Shown here in pieces: positions 9,175-17,293 of a DNA stretch of 64,000 bases; positions within the stretch are counted from its first letter, which is position 1, and every line of letters begins with the position of its first letter. The position numbers and the translations under genes are program-made. Origin of the DNA: Phycisphaerae bacterium (GTDB lineage: Bacteria; Planctomycetota; Phycisphaerae; Sedimentisphaerales; Anaerobacaceae); the NCBI GenBank assembly GCA_012744475.1, contig JAAYBV010000031.1, positions 98,607 through 162,606 on the forward strand, written 5' to 3'. Below the pieces are notes generated by a model. The model did not search any database. It was given only the letters and a program-made list of their open reading frames with translations, and was not told the DNA's origin.

Positions 9175-9947
9175 TCGTGGATGTGAATGCCTACCTCGGC
9201 CATTTCGCGTTCCGTCGGCTGCGGCACAACACCTCTGAGTCGCTGCTCGCCCTGATGGACGCCAGGCGAATCGACAAGGCGGTCGTCTCCAGCGCCGCGG
9301 CCATCACCTACCGTAACGCCCAGGCGGGCAATGAGGAGTTGGCCGGCGAGATCCAGAGCCATCGGGATCGGTTGATTCCCTTTGCCGTCATCAATCCGTT
9401 CTATGCCGGCTGGCGGGATGACCTGAAGACATGCCACGAGGATTTCGGCATGACGGGCCTGCGTCTCTATCCCAAGTGGCACAACTACACGCTCTGCGGT
9501 CCGCATTGCGAGGAGCTTCTGACTGCCGCAACCGACCGAGGCATGGTCATCTCGATTCCCCTTCGCGTGGAGGACAACCGCCAGAGAAGCTGGCTGCTGA
9601 ACGTTCCCGACATACCCCTGGCGGAAATTGTCGGGCTGGTGAAGGCCCATCCAGAAGCGCGCTTCGTGCTACTCAACGGCGCCGGCTACACTGGGTCGCC
9701 CCTGGGCCGAAAGGACAGCGGCCTGCCGGCCAACTACGTCATCGAGCTGTCCCGACTCAGCGCGGTGATGGCCAACGAACTGGGGCGACTGATCGCCGAC
9801 CTCGGCGCCGACCGCGTCGTCTTCGGAACCGGCATGCCCTTCAACTACCCCGACCCCGCCCTGCTGAAGCTGGAAGTGCTGGACGCCACCGAAGCGGACA
9901 AGGAGAGGATCCGGGGGCGGAACGCCGCGCAATGGTTGCGGCTGTAG
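9171..9947 (+). CDS. Amidohydrolase-like protein lacking the HxH motif
   Basis: A 258-residue protein with the amidohydrolase-2 barrel pattern, translated from an ATGA overlap with the preceding amidohydrolase. Its N-terminus (MIVDVNAYLGHF) sits where the family has D-x-H-x-H, but reads N-A-Y, so the usual HxH metal ligands are missing. Other barrel features remain: IPFAVINP, LRLYPKWHNY, and near the C-terminus VFGTGMPFNYPDPALLKL, which matches the family's VFGSDxP block with Gly/Met at the catalytic Asp position. No signal peptide is present. It is likely a non-catalytic partner or a cytoplasmic enzyme with altered metal use. Convergent with the thioredoxin-like gene 33 bases downstream. Confidence 0.82.
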   Translation: MIVDVNAYLGHFAFRRLRHNTSESLLALMDARRIDKAVVSSAAAITYRNAQAGNEELAGEIQSHRDRLIPFAVINPFYAGWRDDLKTCHEDFGMTGLRLYPKWHNYTLCGPHCEELLTAATDRGMVISIPLRVEDNRQRSWLLNVPDIPLAEIVGLVKAHPEARFVLLNGAGYTGSPLGRKDSGLPANYVIELSRLSAVMANELGRLIADLGADRVVFGTGMPFNYPDPALLKLEVLDATEADKERIRGRNAAQWLRL

Positions 9948-9980
9948 CAAACGCGCCAGGCAAGGACCAGTTTTGCGGCT

Positions 9981-11141
9981 CTACTGCTGCCCGAGGAGCC
10001 GGGGCAACTCGGCCTGGAGCGCGCCCCAGGGGCTGAACTTGCCGGCGACGTTGCCGTTGGGATCGATCACGACCGTGGTCGGCCACTGATCGACGCCGTA
10101 CGCATCGTGCAGGCCTCCCCAGTTGGGGCCCCGGTCGAGGCCAACCGGGAACGGCAGGTCCCGCCGACCCCAGTAGAGTTGATGCGCTTCGACCAGCTTG
10201 GCGTCCAGTTCCGCCACCGTCGCGACGGAGTTGTCATGTACGCCGATGATGACGACCCCCTGCTCGGCGTACATGTCGTGCAACTCCATCAGTTGCGGCA
10301 TGGTCTGCAGGCATGGACGACTCCAACTGCCCCAGAAGACCAGGACCACGACGTTCCCGCGCAGACTCAGCAATTCGAGCGGCGGCTGGCCTCTCCACTC
10401 GACGATTTCCTTCAAGGGCGGCGCCGCCTGCCCATACAGCTCGGCCAGCTTCGTCGGCGCCAGATCAATCACGCCTCCGTCCAGCTCGCGCTGATCGGTC
10501 TCGATCCGCAACTCCCAACGCACGCGCTGCGTCTCGATGCCGGCCGGTCCCTCGCCGACGCACTCCAGCTCATACCGGCCGCTCGGCAGCAGGAACTCGT
10601 ACCGTCCCCGCTCCGAGACGAAGTACATCAGCAGCCGCTCGCGCGAGTCGTACAGGAAGGCCACGGTTTTCGACAGCGGATAGCCCAATCGATCGAAGCC
10701 CCGACTGGTTAACTGTCCATGCACGCGACAGGCCGGCTCCAGGCGGATGTCCACCCGGCTGCCCGTGCTGCCTTCGAGCACCTGTTTGTAGCCGGCCCAT
10801 CCACGGGACTCATAGAGCGCGTAGAAATTCCGATGATCCGCATCTTCGCCGGTCAGCGTGATCTGTCCCTGCGCATCGGAAACAAAGGGCCAGGAGCGCT
10901 GCTGCCCGCGCAGCCACATCACGATCGTCTGCGGGGGATGGCCCTGGCTGTCTTCGAAGACGTTCAGTCCTGTGCCGACCTTCGCGCCGGACAGGGAAAT
11001 GCCGTCGGGCGCGACGGCACGGAGCACGAGCTTCTTCTCCGCCAGGACGCCCTGCTCGGCCGCAGCCGCCTGCACCGCTGCCGGGGCGACCGTCCAGGCC
11101 GCCATGAACAGAGCCGCAATCGCCGCTCGCCTCCGATTCAT
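9981..11141 (-). CDS. Secreted TlpA/thioredoxin-like protein without the first active-site Cys
   Basis: A 386-residue exported protein. ATG 11141 starts a clear signal peptide (MNRRRAAIAALFMAAW, then AVQAAAA); longer in-frame extensions to 11291 lack this. Residues about 30-230 form a beta-rich region of the carboxypeptidase-regulatory/Ig kind. Residues about 240-386 are a TlpA/AhpC-type thioredoxin fold with VVLVFWGSWSRPC and QTMPQL, a DLPFPVGLD strand and QWPTTVVIDPNG (the cis-Pro region). The active site reads W-S-R-P-C where W-C-x-x-C is expected, so the nucleophilic Cys is replaced by Ser and a dithiol oxidoreductase reaction is not possible. It may bind proteins or act as a monothiol. 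No strong ribosome site is seen. Confidence 0.85.
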   Translation of the reverse strand: MNRRRAAIAALFMAAWTVAPAAVQAAAAEQGVLAEKKLVLRAVAPDGISLSGAKVGTGLNVFEDSQGHPPQTIVMWLRGQQRSWPFVSDAQGQITLTGEDADHRNFYALYESRGWAGYKQVLEGSTGSRVDIRLEPACRVHGQLTSRGFDRLGYPLSKTVAFLYDSRERLLMYFVSERGRYEFLLPSGRYELECVGEGPAGIETQRVRWELRIETDQRELDGGVIDLAPTKLAELYGQAAPPLKEIVEWRGQPPLELLSLRGNVVVLVFWGSWSRPCLQTMPQLMELHDMYAEQGVVIIGVHDNSVATVAELDAKLVEAHQLYWGRRDLPFPVGLDRGPNWGGLHDAYGVDQWPTTVVIDPNGNVAGKFSPWGALQAELPRLLGQQ

Positions 11142-11635
11142 AACTGTGCAATCCCAATCCCTATGACGCAGAATGCCAAGGGCACGTGCCACGTCGGTGA
11201 TAAGGTCCGATATGTGACATTCGCCCGGCGGTCGCGCAGGCCGCAACCACAGGGTCCATGACCCACCTCCTCCGGGCGGCCTTTCTCGCAACCGACAACC
11301 TAATTATACTATCGGTATTAAACAGGTGTCCCCACAAGTGCATATTCCGTTTTTGCGGCAGCAAATCACTTGCGCCGGCAGGGGAAATCGCGTTCCTCAA
11401 TCGACAACCGACGTGACAAAAGTCACAACACCAGCCATCGCCCCCTGCGGCGCAGAACGCGTCCTGACGGGGGCATAGCTCGCGTGCCGACCGTCGTCCG
11501 GTAATAATCGGATTGACACTGCAGAACCTGTCTCTTGCCCGACCGTCCCGCGCGTACCACAGACAGGTGGTGACGCGGAGCGTGCCGCGCGTTGCATTCA
11601 GGAGTCGTTGGGGGGGGCTGTTCGCCTCGAAGCGA

Positions 11636-11740
11636 TCAGCCCGGAACGGTGTACGTTCCGGCCAGGACCTTGTCGAGCACCGGATGCGCACGCAGAGATC
11701 GCGGATGTCCTGCCGCATGGAATGTCGTCTCGCCGCAGAC
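11636..11740 (-). pseudogene. 3' remnant of a TlpA-like gene
   Basis: Reading the minus strand down to a stop at 11638-11636 gives the tail VLDKVLAGTYTVPG. The intact TlpA-like lipoprotein at 13308-13934 ends in VLDKVLAGTYTTAG. The 32 bases encoding VLDKVLAGTYT are identical at both sites (11649-11680 and 13321-13352). Upstream of it the frame still shows a GHP tripeptide, as in the intact protein's LGHPMD, but similarity fades and a stop is met near 11741. It looks like the end of a lost paralogue or a recombination scar. Confidence 0.5.
11649..11680. repeat. 32-bp direct repeat, copy 1
   Basis: Perfect 32-bp match to 13321-13352. The two copies bracket the PaaK-like gene. Both encode, on the minus strand, the end of a TlpA-type protein. 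Confidence 0.85.
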
Positions 11741-11894
11741 CAATCACCAGTTTCCGGTTGCTGTCCGGTGATCCCACCAATACACTCATTGCCCGGATAG
11801 AAGCATGGGGCCCCAGACGCAAACCCCAGTTCTCACGAGGCCTGCACTTTGGTCACCCGGATGACGCCCGCATCCGAAGAAGAGAAGAAACGGA

Positions 11895-13265
11895 ATGTCG
11901 ATCACCCGATTGCTTGGAACCATGTGGCGGGTCGGCCGGGAGGAACGGCTCAGCCGTTGTCGAATGCTCGAGGTGCAGAAGCTCCGCTTGCGCCGCCTTC
12001 TCGAACACGTCCTGTCCCATTCGACCTTTTACCGGACCTATTATCGAACGTATGGGATCACCGCTGATAAGCTCGACGGGCTTGAGCTGAGACATCTTCC
12101 ACCCATCGACAAGCAGATCGTCATGGAACACTTCGACGCGCTGGTCTGCGATCCGGCGATCACGCGAGCGGGTATCGAGCGATTCCTGCACGACTGTGAC
12201 GACCCCGGTGTCCGCTACAAAGGAGTGTATCACGTCATGCACACCTCGGGTTCGACCGGGCAGCCGGCCCTGTTTGTCTACGGTGCCGGAGACTGGCGCA
12301 TCGCCCAAGCCCTCGTGGGGACGCGCGTCCTCAGATATCGGCCCACTCTTGGACGAATTCGATACGCATTTCTCGTCAAGAGCTGCGGGCACTACGCCGG
12401 AATCCAACTCGCCCAAAGCGCTTCGCGTCTCGGCTTCAAGCGGTTGGTCCTGTCGATCGATGACCCGATCGACCGGACGCTGGAGCGGTTGCAGCGGTTT
12501 CAACCCCATCTGCTGGGTGGCTATCCTTCCGGACTCGCCATGCTGGCCGAACAACAGCTCCAGGGCAACCTGCGCATCCTACCGAGGAAGATCATCGCAT
12601 CGGGTGAACATCTGGACCGCGGTGCCCGGGCACTCATCGAATCCGCATTCGCGACCCGTCCGGTCAATCTCTACGCCGCCAGCGAATCGCTTGCCTTCGG
12701 CGCATCGTGTCCGCACCACAAGGGAATCCACCTGTTTGATGACTGGCACTGCTTCGAAATCGACGGGGCGCCAGGCGGTGCGCGGGGGCGCCTGACGCTG
12801 ACCAACCTCTACAACTACACGCAACCGCTGATTCGCTACGAAATGACCGATGAGATCGAACTGGCCGACACACCGTGTCCGTGCGGATGGCCTTTTCTGC
12901 TGGCGAAGGATGTCACAGGGCGAACCGAAGAGAGGCTATGGTTCGAGAAGGCGGATGGAACCCGCGATTGCATTCATCCCGCGGTTATCGCCACCCTGTA
13001 CACGCCGGGTCTGGCGAAACTCCAGGCCGTCCAGACCGGACCGCGAGAGCTGCTCTTACGCCTCAAGACCACCGGAAGATCCGAAGAGATCATTTTGCAG
13101 GTTAAGAGGGAAGTGGCCAAAGCGCTGCGTCAGAAACACCTCGACCGGGATATCTCCATTCGAACGGAGATCGTCGATGAGATTCCAAACGATCCGGGCA
13201 CGGGCAAGTACAAACTCGTCGTTCCTTACCCCCCTGCCAAGCTCCCCGCTGGGAACACGCCGTAG
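11895..13265 (+). CDS. PaaK/CapK-like adenylate-forming enzyme
   Basis: A 456-residue member of the ANL superfamily closest in look to phenylacetate-CoA ligase and coenzyme F390 synthetase. The ATP-binding P-loop is HTSGSTGQP (residues 116-124). Other family marks are LLGGYPSGLAMLAEQ, KIIASGEHLD, NLYAASESLAFGASCP (the A5-type acid region) and QPLIRYEMTDEI, followed by the Cys-rich PCPCGWP. The C-terminal subdomain ends with DEIPNDPGTGKYKLV, where the conserved lysine-rich end of PaaK proteins sits. It would activate a carboxylate as an acyl-adenylate; the substrate is unknown and no thioesterase or carrier gene is next to it. ATG 11895 has only a weak GAAGAAACGGA upstream. It stands alone between two minus-strand TlpA-like sequences, flanked by a 32-bp duplication. 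Confidence 0.88.
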   Translation: MSITRLLGTMWRVGREERLSRCRMLEVQKLRLRRLLEHVLSHSTFYRTYYRTYGITADKLDGLELRHLPPIDKQIVMEHFDALVCDPAITRAGIERFLHDCDDPGVRYKGVYHVMHTSGSTGQPALFVYGAGDWRIAQALVGTRVLRYRPTLGRIRYAFLVKSCGHYAGIQLAQSASRLGFKRLVLSIDDPIDRTLERLQRFQPHLLGGYPSGLAMLAEQQLQGNLRILPRKIIASGEHLDRGARALIESAFATRPVNLYAASESLAFGASCPHHKGIHLFDDWHCFEIDGAPGGARGRLTLTNLYNYTQPLIRYEMTDEIELADTPCPCGWPFLLAKDVTGRTEERLWFEKADGTRDCIHPAVIATLYTPGLAKLQAVQTGPRELLLRLKTTGRSEEIILQVKREVAKALRQKHLDRDISIRTEIVDEIPNDPGTGKYKLVVPYPPAKLPAGNTP

Positions 13266-13307
13266 CATGCTCCGAAGGTCGCCCTGCGGATGCCGCAATC
13301 AAGGCGA

Positions 13308-13934
13308 TCAACCTGCGGTCGTGTACGTTCCGGCCAGGACCTTGTCGAGCACGTCGCCCAGGTTGTCCATGGGATGACCGAGCCAGACGACTTTGCCAGC
13401 GGCGTCGACGACAAAGGCGGTGGGAATGCCGCCCTGGCCGAACGCCGTCATGTAGCCATCCACCACCTTGCCCGCGATATCGACCGCCACGTTGTAGGCC
13501 ATCTGGTCGCCCTGGTCGGCCACGAACGGTTTTACGGTGGCAACGTCCTCATTCGAGACGCCGACGAACACCACGCGATCGGCGTACTTCTTCGCCAGCT
13601 CGGTCAGATGGGGAATGCTCTTGCGGCACGGCGGGCACCACGTCGCCCAGAACTCCACGACGTACACCTTGCCCGGCGCGATGGTCACGGGAGAACCCTT
13701 GATCCAGGTCAGTCCGGTCAGCGGGTAGGCAGCGTCGCCGAGTTTGGTGGGAACGGCGGCCATCACCGTCTGAGCGGCCTGCGAACCCATCTCAGCGGTT
13801 GCCTCCGGCGCCGCTGCGGCAGGAGCCGATGGGGTCTGTTCCGGGTTCTGGTTCGCCTGCGTGCCGTCGTCCTTCTTGCCGCAACCTGCCAGAACCGCCA
13901 AAGACAATAGGATTATGCCGATCTGCGTTTTCAT
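13308..13934 (-). CDS. TlpA-family thiol-disulfide oxidoreductase, lipoprotein
   Basis: A 208-residue lipoprotein. MKTQIGIILLSLAVLAGC ends in a lipobox (LAGC), so Cys18 is the likely acylated residue. A Pro/Ala-rich linker (about 20-60) leads to a TlpA-like thioredoxin domain with VYVVEFWATWCPPCRKSIPHL; the WCPPC dithiol is complete. GGIPTAFVVDAAGKVVWLGHP provides the cis-Pro and beta strands. It would reduce or isomerise disulfides on the outer face of the cytoplasmic membrane, for example during cytochrome c maturation (family knowledge). ATG 13934 is preferred over the TTG one codon earlier since AAAGGA is well placed for it. A copy of its last 32 coding bases lies 1.6 kb away. Confidence 0.93.
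   Translation of the reverse strand: MKTQIGIILLSLAVLAGCGKKDDGTQANQNPEQTPSAPAAAAPEATAEMGSQAAQTVMAAVPTKLGDAAYPLTGLTWIKGSPVTIAPGKVYVVEFWATWCPPCRKSIPHLTELAKKYADRVVFVGVSNEDVATVKPFVADQGDQMAYNVAVDIAGKVVDGYMTAFGQGGIPTAFVVDAAGKVVWLGHPMDNLGDVLDKVLAGTYTTAG
13321..13352. repeat. 32-bp direct repeat, copy 2
   Basis: Identical to 11649-11680. It is the 3' end of the intact tlpA-like gene. Confidence 0.85.
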
Positions 13935-14102
13935 CAATCATCCTTTCGCCAGTTATCGAGAATCCGGTCGTATCGCATCATGGGGCCCTATTGGGCCTCA
14001 CACTATGTTAGCCGTTCCCGTCTGCATACGCCATCCCCTCGCCCAAGTTCGGCCGCCTCAGCATCGAAGTCGGCGCGTCCGTACCTCGACGCGGCGAACG
14101 GG

Positions 14103-14468
14103 TCAGAGTCGGCTCCGAATGTCGTCGAGAGCCGCTTTGGCGCCCGGATCGGTCAGAAACAGCTTCTCCAGGGCATCGCACGGATACTCCGCGCAGTGAG
14201 CGCACGTGGAGCAGCCTCTCTGCCGCGCGCATTTTCGGATCTCGCACTTGGCGCAGCCGGAAAACAGACGTCCCGAGGCGACCCGGCATCCATCGCAGTC
14301 GGTGACGTCCTCGGGTTTCAGAACCATGCCGTAATGCTCGCTGGCGAGCTTCGCGATCCGGATTCTCTGCTCCGTCTGTTCCGCCGGGTCCGTCTCTCTC
14401 GTCGCCACATGGATTGGGCAGCCACCACATCGCAGTCCACAATACCCCATCAAGTCAGGTGTTTCCAT
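14103..14468 (-). CDS. Cys-rich DUF3795-like protein
   Basis: A 121-residue protein with a dense cysteine pattern: YCGLRCGGCP near the N-terminus, CDGCR, SGCAKCEIRKCA and GCSTCAHCAEYPCDAL. This is the signature of the DUF3795 family, presumed zinc- or iron-sulfur-binding proteins of unknown function. The first motif (GYCGLxCxxCP) is the family's most typical block. ATG 14468 is chosen because the domain starts within a few residues; an in-frame start at 14513 would add a poorly conserved extension. No operon partner is visible: neighbours are 170 bases away on one side and divergent on the other. Confidence 0.85.
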   Translation of the reverse strand: METPDLMGYCGLRCGGCPIHVATRETDPAEQTEQRIRIAKLASEHYGMVLKPEDVTDCDGCRVASGRLFSGCAKCEIRKCARQRGCSTCAHCAEYPCDALEKLFLTDPGAKAALDDIRSRL

Positions 14469-14712
14469 ATCCGCTTCTACCGGCACAACCGGTCCTTCCA
14501 CGCGGTTCCCCAAGGTCTCAACGATTCGAGCAGCGACGTCTCACGCACACAGTAGCGTCCGCCCTCCCACAGGTCAATCAGACTCCATGCCCTTACGGGC
14601 ACACGGCGACCGGATTCCTGTAACGCGGGCGGACGGGACCCGTCTATCCGGACAGCGTCTGTGGTGCGATGCAACCGGGAACGCCTGTCCCAAACATGCT
14701 GGGAGGTCCACA

Positions 14713-15801
14713 ATGGTCAAAACCCTTTCTCTCGGCCTGCTGCTGCCGACGTTGCTCCTGGCCGGCGCGGGACGCGACGCCGACCAATACGTCCGCATCG
14801 AGCGGCTCAGCGACCGGGTGGTACTGGCCCACTGGATCGGGCCCGACCGCCTGTGTCATCTTGTCGGAATCCAATCGCAGAAGGGCCTGGTGCTCATCGA
14901 TACGGAGATGTCGCCACGGACCACAACGCCGATCAAGGAGCGGATCGATCGCGAGTTCGGACGAACCGATTGGGCGTACGTCATCAACACGCACGGCCAC
15001 CACGCCGGCGGCAACGGCGCCTTCCGGGACGTCCCTGTCGTCGCTCACGAGAATCTCGCGGCGGAGATTCAGTGGAGGATCGACGTGCAGACAGACCCTC
15101 AGCGCAAGCGCCAGGCCATCGACGAGGCCGCCCAGATCGTCACGACCCTGCGGGACAACCTGCGTCAGGTCGGAGGCAACCGCGCCCATGCCCGCCTGAT
15201 GCACGGTGAGATCCGATTCTGGGAGCTGTACGTCGAGGACCTTGAGGAAGGCTATGAGGTGCTCAGACCCACGCTGACGTTCGCCGACCGGCACACGCTG
15301 AACCTGGGCGACGTCACGCTGGAGCTGATCTTCTTCGGCAAGGGACACAGCGACTCCGACACCCTGGTCTACATGCCGCAGGAGGGCCTGCTGTTCACCG
15401 GCGCGATCGCCTATCAGCGGGGCCAACTGCCCGAAATCAGCGACGAATCGCAGATTGAAGACGTGCGGCGTTCGATCGCGGTGCTCGACGAGTTCCTCGA
15501 TCCGAGCGTGGCGGTCCGGCGGGTCCTGCCCTCGCACAGCCGGCCCCTGCAAAGGAAGGACCTCGTCCCGATCCGCGACTACTATCAGAAGATGCTGGCC
15601 GGAGTCCGCGCAGCGCAGCGAGAAGGACTGACCATCGAGCAGGCCGCCGAGCGTCTGGCCCAGCGAAAGGTGTTCCGCGCGTTCCTGGAGCCGCCGCCGG
15701 GCCATTGGCTCTACGGCCTGCACGACCGCAACCTGCGAAACCTCTGGCGCATCTGCCAACAGGAATCGCGGCCCGCCGGGGCGATGCAAACAAAGAACTG
15801 A
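14713..15801 (+). CDS. Secreted metallo-beta-lactamase-fold protein, copy 1
   Basis: A 362-residue protein with signal peptide (MVKTLSLGLLLPTLLLAGAG) and an MBL fold. The first metal motif reads NTHGHHAGGN: compared with the family HxHxDH it lacks two residues, including the Asp. A later His motif is FGKGHSDSD, the position that is usually GD reads FTGAIAY (Asp replaced by Ala), and the last His is in LPSHSRPL. Only part of the dinuclear zinc site is therefore present, and enzymatic activity is doubtful. GGGAGG before ATG 14713 fixes the start. The next gene, 32 bases downstream, is a clear tandem paralogue with matching blocks throughout (RIERLSDR, TEMSPR, TLTFADRHTL, LEPPPGHWLY). Confidence 0.87.
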   Translation: MVKTLSLGLLLPTLLLAGAGRDADQYVRIERLSDRVVLAHWIGPDRLCHLVGIQSQKGLVLIDTEMSPRTTTPIKERIDREFGRTDWAYVINTHGHHAGGNGAFRDVPVVAHENLAAEIQWRIDVQTDPQRKRQAIDEAAQIVTTLRDNLRQVGGNRAHARLMHGEIRFWELYVEDLEEGYEVLRPTLTFADRHTLNLGDVTLELIFFGKGHSDSDTLVYMPQEGLLFTGAIAYQRGQLPEISDESQIEDVRRSIAVLDEFLDPSVAVRRVLPSHSRPLQRKDLVPIRDYYQKMLAGVRAAQREGLTIEQAAERLAQRKVFRAFLEPPPGHWLYGLHDRNLRNLWRICQQESRPAGAMQTKN

Positions 15802-15833
15802 AACGACACATCGACATTTGACGGAGGCGCAAG

Positions 15834-16919
15834 ATGACCACGGCGATTCAGATCGGTTTGCTGCTGCCATTGCTGATGGGCGGTGCGGGACGCGATGCGA
15901 CCGAGCATGTCCGCATCGAGCGGCTCAGCGACCGCGCGCTCCTGGCCTACTGGATCGGGACCGGGCGATGCAACCTGACTGCGATCCAGTCGCAGAAGGG
16001 CCTGGCGATCATCGACACCGAGATGTCGCCGCGGATCATGGCGCCGATCAAGGAACGGATTGAGCGGGAATTCGGACGCCGCGACTGGGCGTACGTCATC
16101 AACACGCACGCGCACATGCACCACGCCGGAGGCAATTGCCTCTTCAAAGACGCCGTGGTCGTCGGCCACGCGAACCTGCCCGACGACATGCAATGGCTCA
16201 TCAACAGGCAGACCGACCCCGTCCGCAAGCGTCAGACCCTCGACAACGCCGAGCGGACCCTCCAGACCCTGCAAGACAACATGCGCCAGTTCGGAGGCAA
16301 CCGCGCGAACGCACGCATGATCCGCGGCGAAACCCGGTTCTGGAGACTGTTCATCCAGGACATGCAGGAAGGCCATGAGATCGTCAAGCCCACGCTGACG
16401 TTCGCCGACCGGCACACGCTCGACCTGGGCGATGTCACGCTGGAGATGGTCTTCTATGGCAAGGGACACAGCCCCTCCGATATCGTGATCTATATCCCGC
16501 AGGAGAAGCTGCTGGTCACCGGCGCGATCGCCTACCAGCGGGACCACCTGCCCGAGATCGGCGAGCAGTCGCAGATGGAGGACGTGCAGCGATTCCTCGC
16601 GGTGCTCGACGAATTCATCGCTCCCGATGTCCCCATCCGTCGCATCATCCCTTCGCACAGCACGCCGCTGCAGAAGAAGGACCTCGTCCCGATCCGCGCC
16701 TACTACCAAAGGCTGCTGGCAGGCGTCCGGGCCGCCCAGCGCGAGGGCCTGACCCTGGAGCAGGCGTCGCAGCGTCTGGTGCAATCAAGAGAGTTCCGCA
16801 CCTATCTGGAGCCCCCGCCCGGCCACTGGCTCTACCGCGGCCACAACCGCAATCTGCGAAACCTCTGGCGCATCTGCCTGGACGAAGCGCAACAGAGCAC
16901 AACTCAAGCGAAGGACTGA
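15834..16919 (+). CDS. Secreted metallo-beta-lactamase-fold protein, copy 2
   Basis: A 361-residue tandem paralogue of the preceding gene, with signal peptide (TTAIQIGLLLPLLMGGAG). Its metal motif is THAHMHHAGGN, so HxHxDH has become HxHxHH: the spacing is normal but the Asp is a His. The other His motifs are GKGHSPSD and IPSHSTPL, and the bridging-Asp position is again Ala (VTGAIAY). GGAGGCGCAAG before ATG 15834 is a good ribosome site. The 32-base spacing suggests one transcript for both copies. The difference in the first metal motif suggests the two have diverged in metal use. Confidence 0.87.
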   Translation: MTTAIQIGLLLPLLMGGAGRDATEHVRIERLSDRALLAYWIGTGRCNLTAIQSQKGLAIIDTEMSPRIMAPIKERIEREFGRRDWAYVINTHAHMHHAGGNCLFKDAVVVGHANLPDDMQWLINRQTDPVRKRQTLDNAERTLQTLQDNMRQFGGNRANARMIRGETRFWRLFIQDMQEGHEIVKPTLTFADRHTLDLGDVTLEMVFYGKGHSPSDIVIYIPQEKLLVTGAIAYQRDHLPEIGEQSQMEDVQRFLAVLDEFIAPDVPIRRIIPSHSTPLQKKDLVPIRAYYQRLLAGVRAAQREGLTLEQASQRLVQSREFRTYLEPPPGHWLYRGHNRNLRNLWRICLDEAQQSTTQAKD

Positions 16920-16984
16920 AGCCCATGCGGGTGAGCACCCTCGTTCGCCTCCGGAATCGCAGTGTGTGAGAGTCTCTTCGTCCA

Positions 16985-17118
16985 GGGTGGCAGCCTCAAA
17001 CGGTAGCGCAGCGGACGTTTGGGGATGGCGGACCTGCCTGCCGAAACGATCGCAGAAGGTCGCACATGCATCGAACCATCCCCAATCCCGATGTGCATCG
17101 GGATTGAGGCTGCCACCC
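16985..17118. repeat. Palindromic intergenic repeat, family 1, copy A
   Basis: A 134-bp element with 15-bp perfect terminal inverted repeats GGGTGGCAGCCTCAA (16985-16999) and TTGAGGCTGCCACCC (17104-17118). Inside is a second inverted pair TTGGGGATGG (17019-17028) and CCATCCCCAA (17076-17085), plus an 11-bp hairpin CAATCCCGATG / CATCGGGATTG (17083-17106). Related copies lie at 49537-49650 and 54195-54304. It fills most of the 370-base gap between the MBL pair and the next membrane protein. Confidence 0.9.
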
Positions 17119-17293
17119 ACGCGTCAGGGTATCGGGACACATCCAGGAAGCGACCCTCGCCTTTGTCGCTTGCCTTTGATCGGGACTTGGGACATAATGG
17201 TACCGATCCGGAGGCGTGGGACGTCTTGTAGCCACGCGGACCAGAAGCGAAGTCACCTGGAGTGGGAGCGAAGCATCCAGTGCGGAGGCCAGG

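Larger units (their letters stand above)
11142..11894. other. 750-base gap with a TlpA 3' remnant
   Basis: No complete gene is visible between the divergent thioredoxin-like gene and the adenylate-forming enzyme. The gap contains a 32-bp perfect copy of the 3' end of the neighbouring tlpA-like gene (11649-11680) and a short AT-rich patch near 11300 (AATTATACTATCGG) that could serve as a promoter. The remaining open frames have no believable start or composition. Confidence 0.55.

Noticed and set aside
13308..13937. TTG at 13937 as the start of the TlpA-like gene
   Set aside because: ATG one codon later has the better spacing to AAAGGA and starts the lipoprotein signal.
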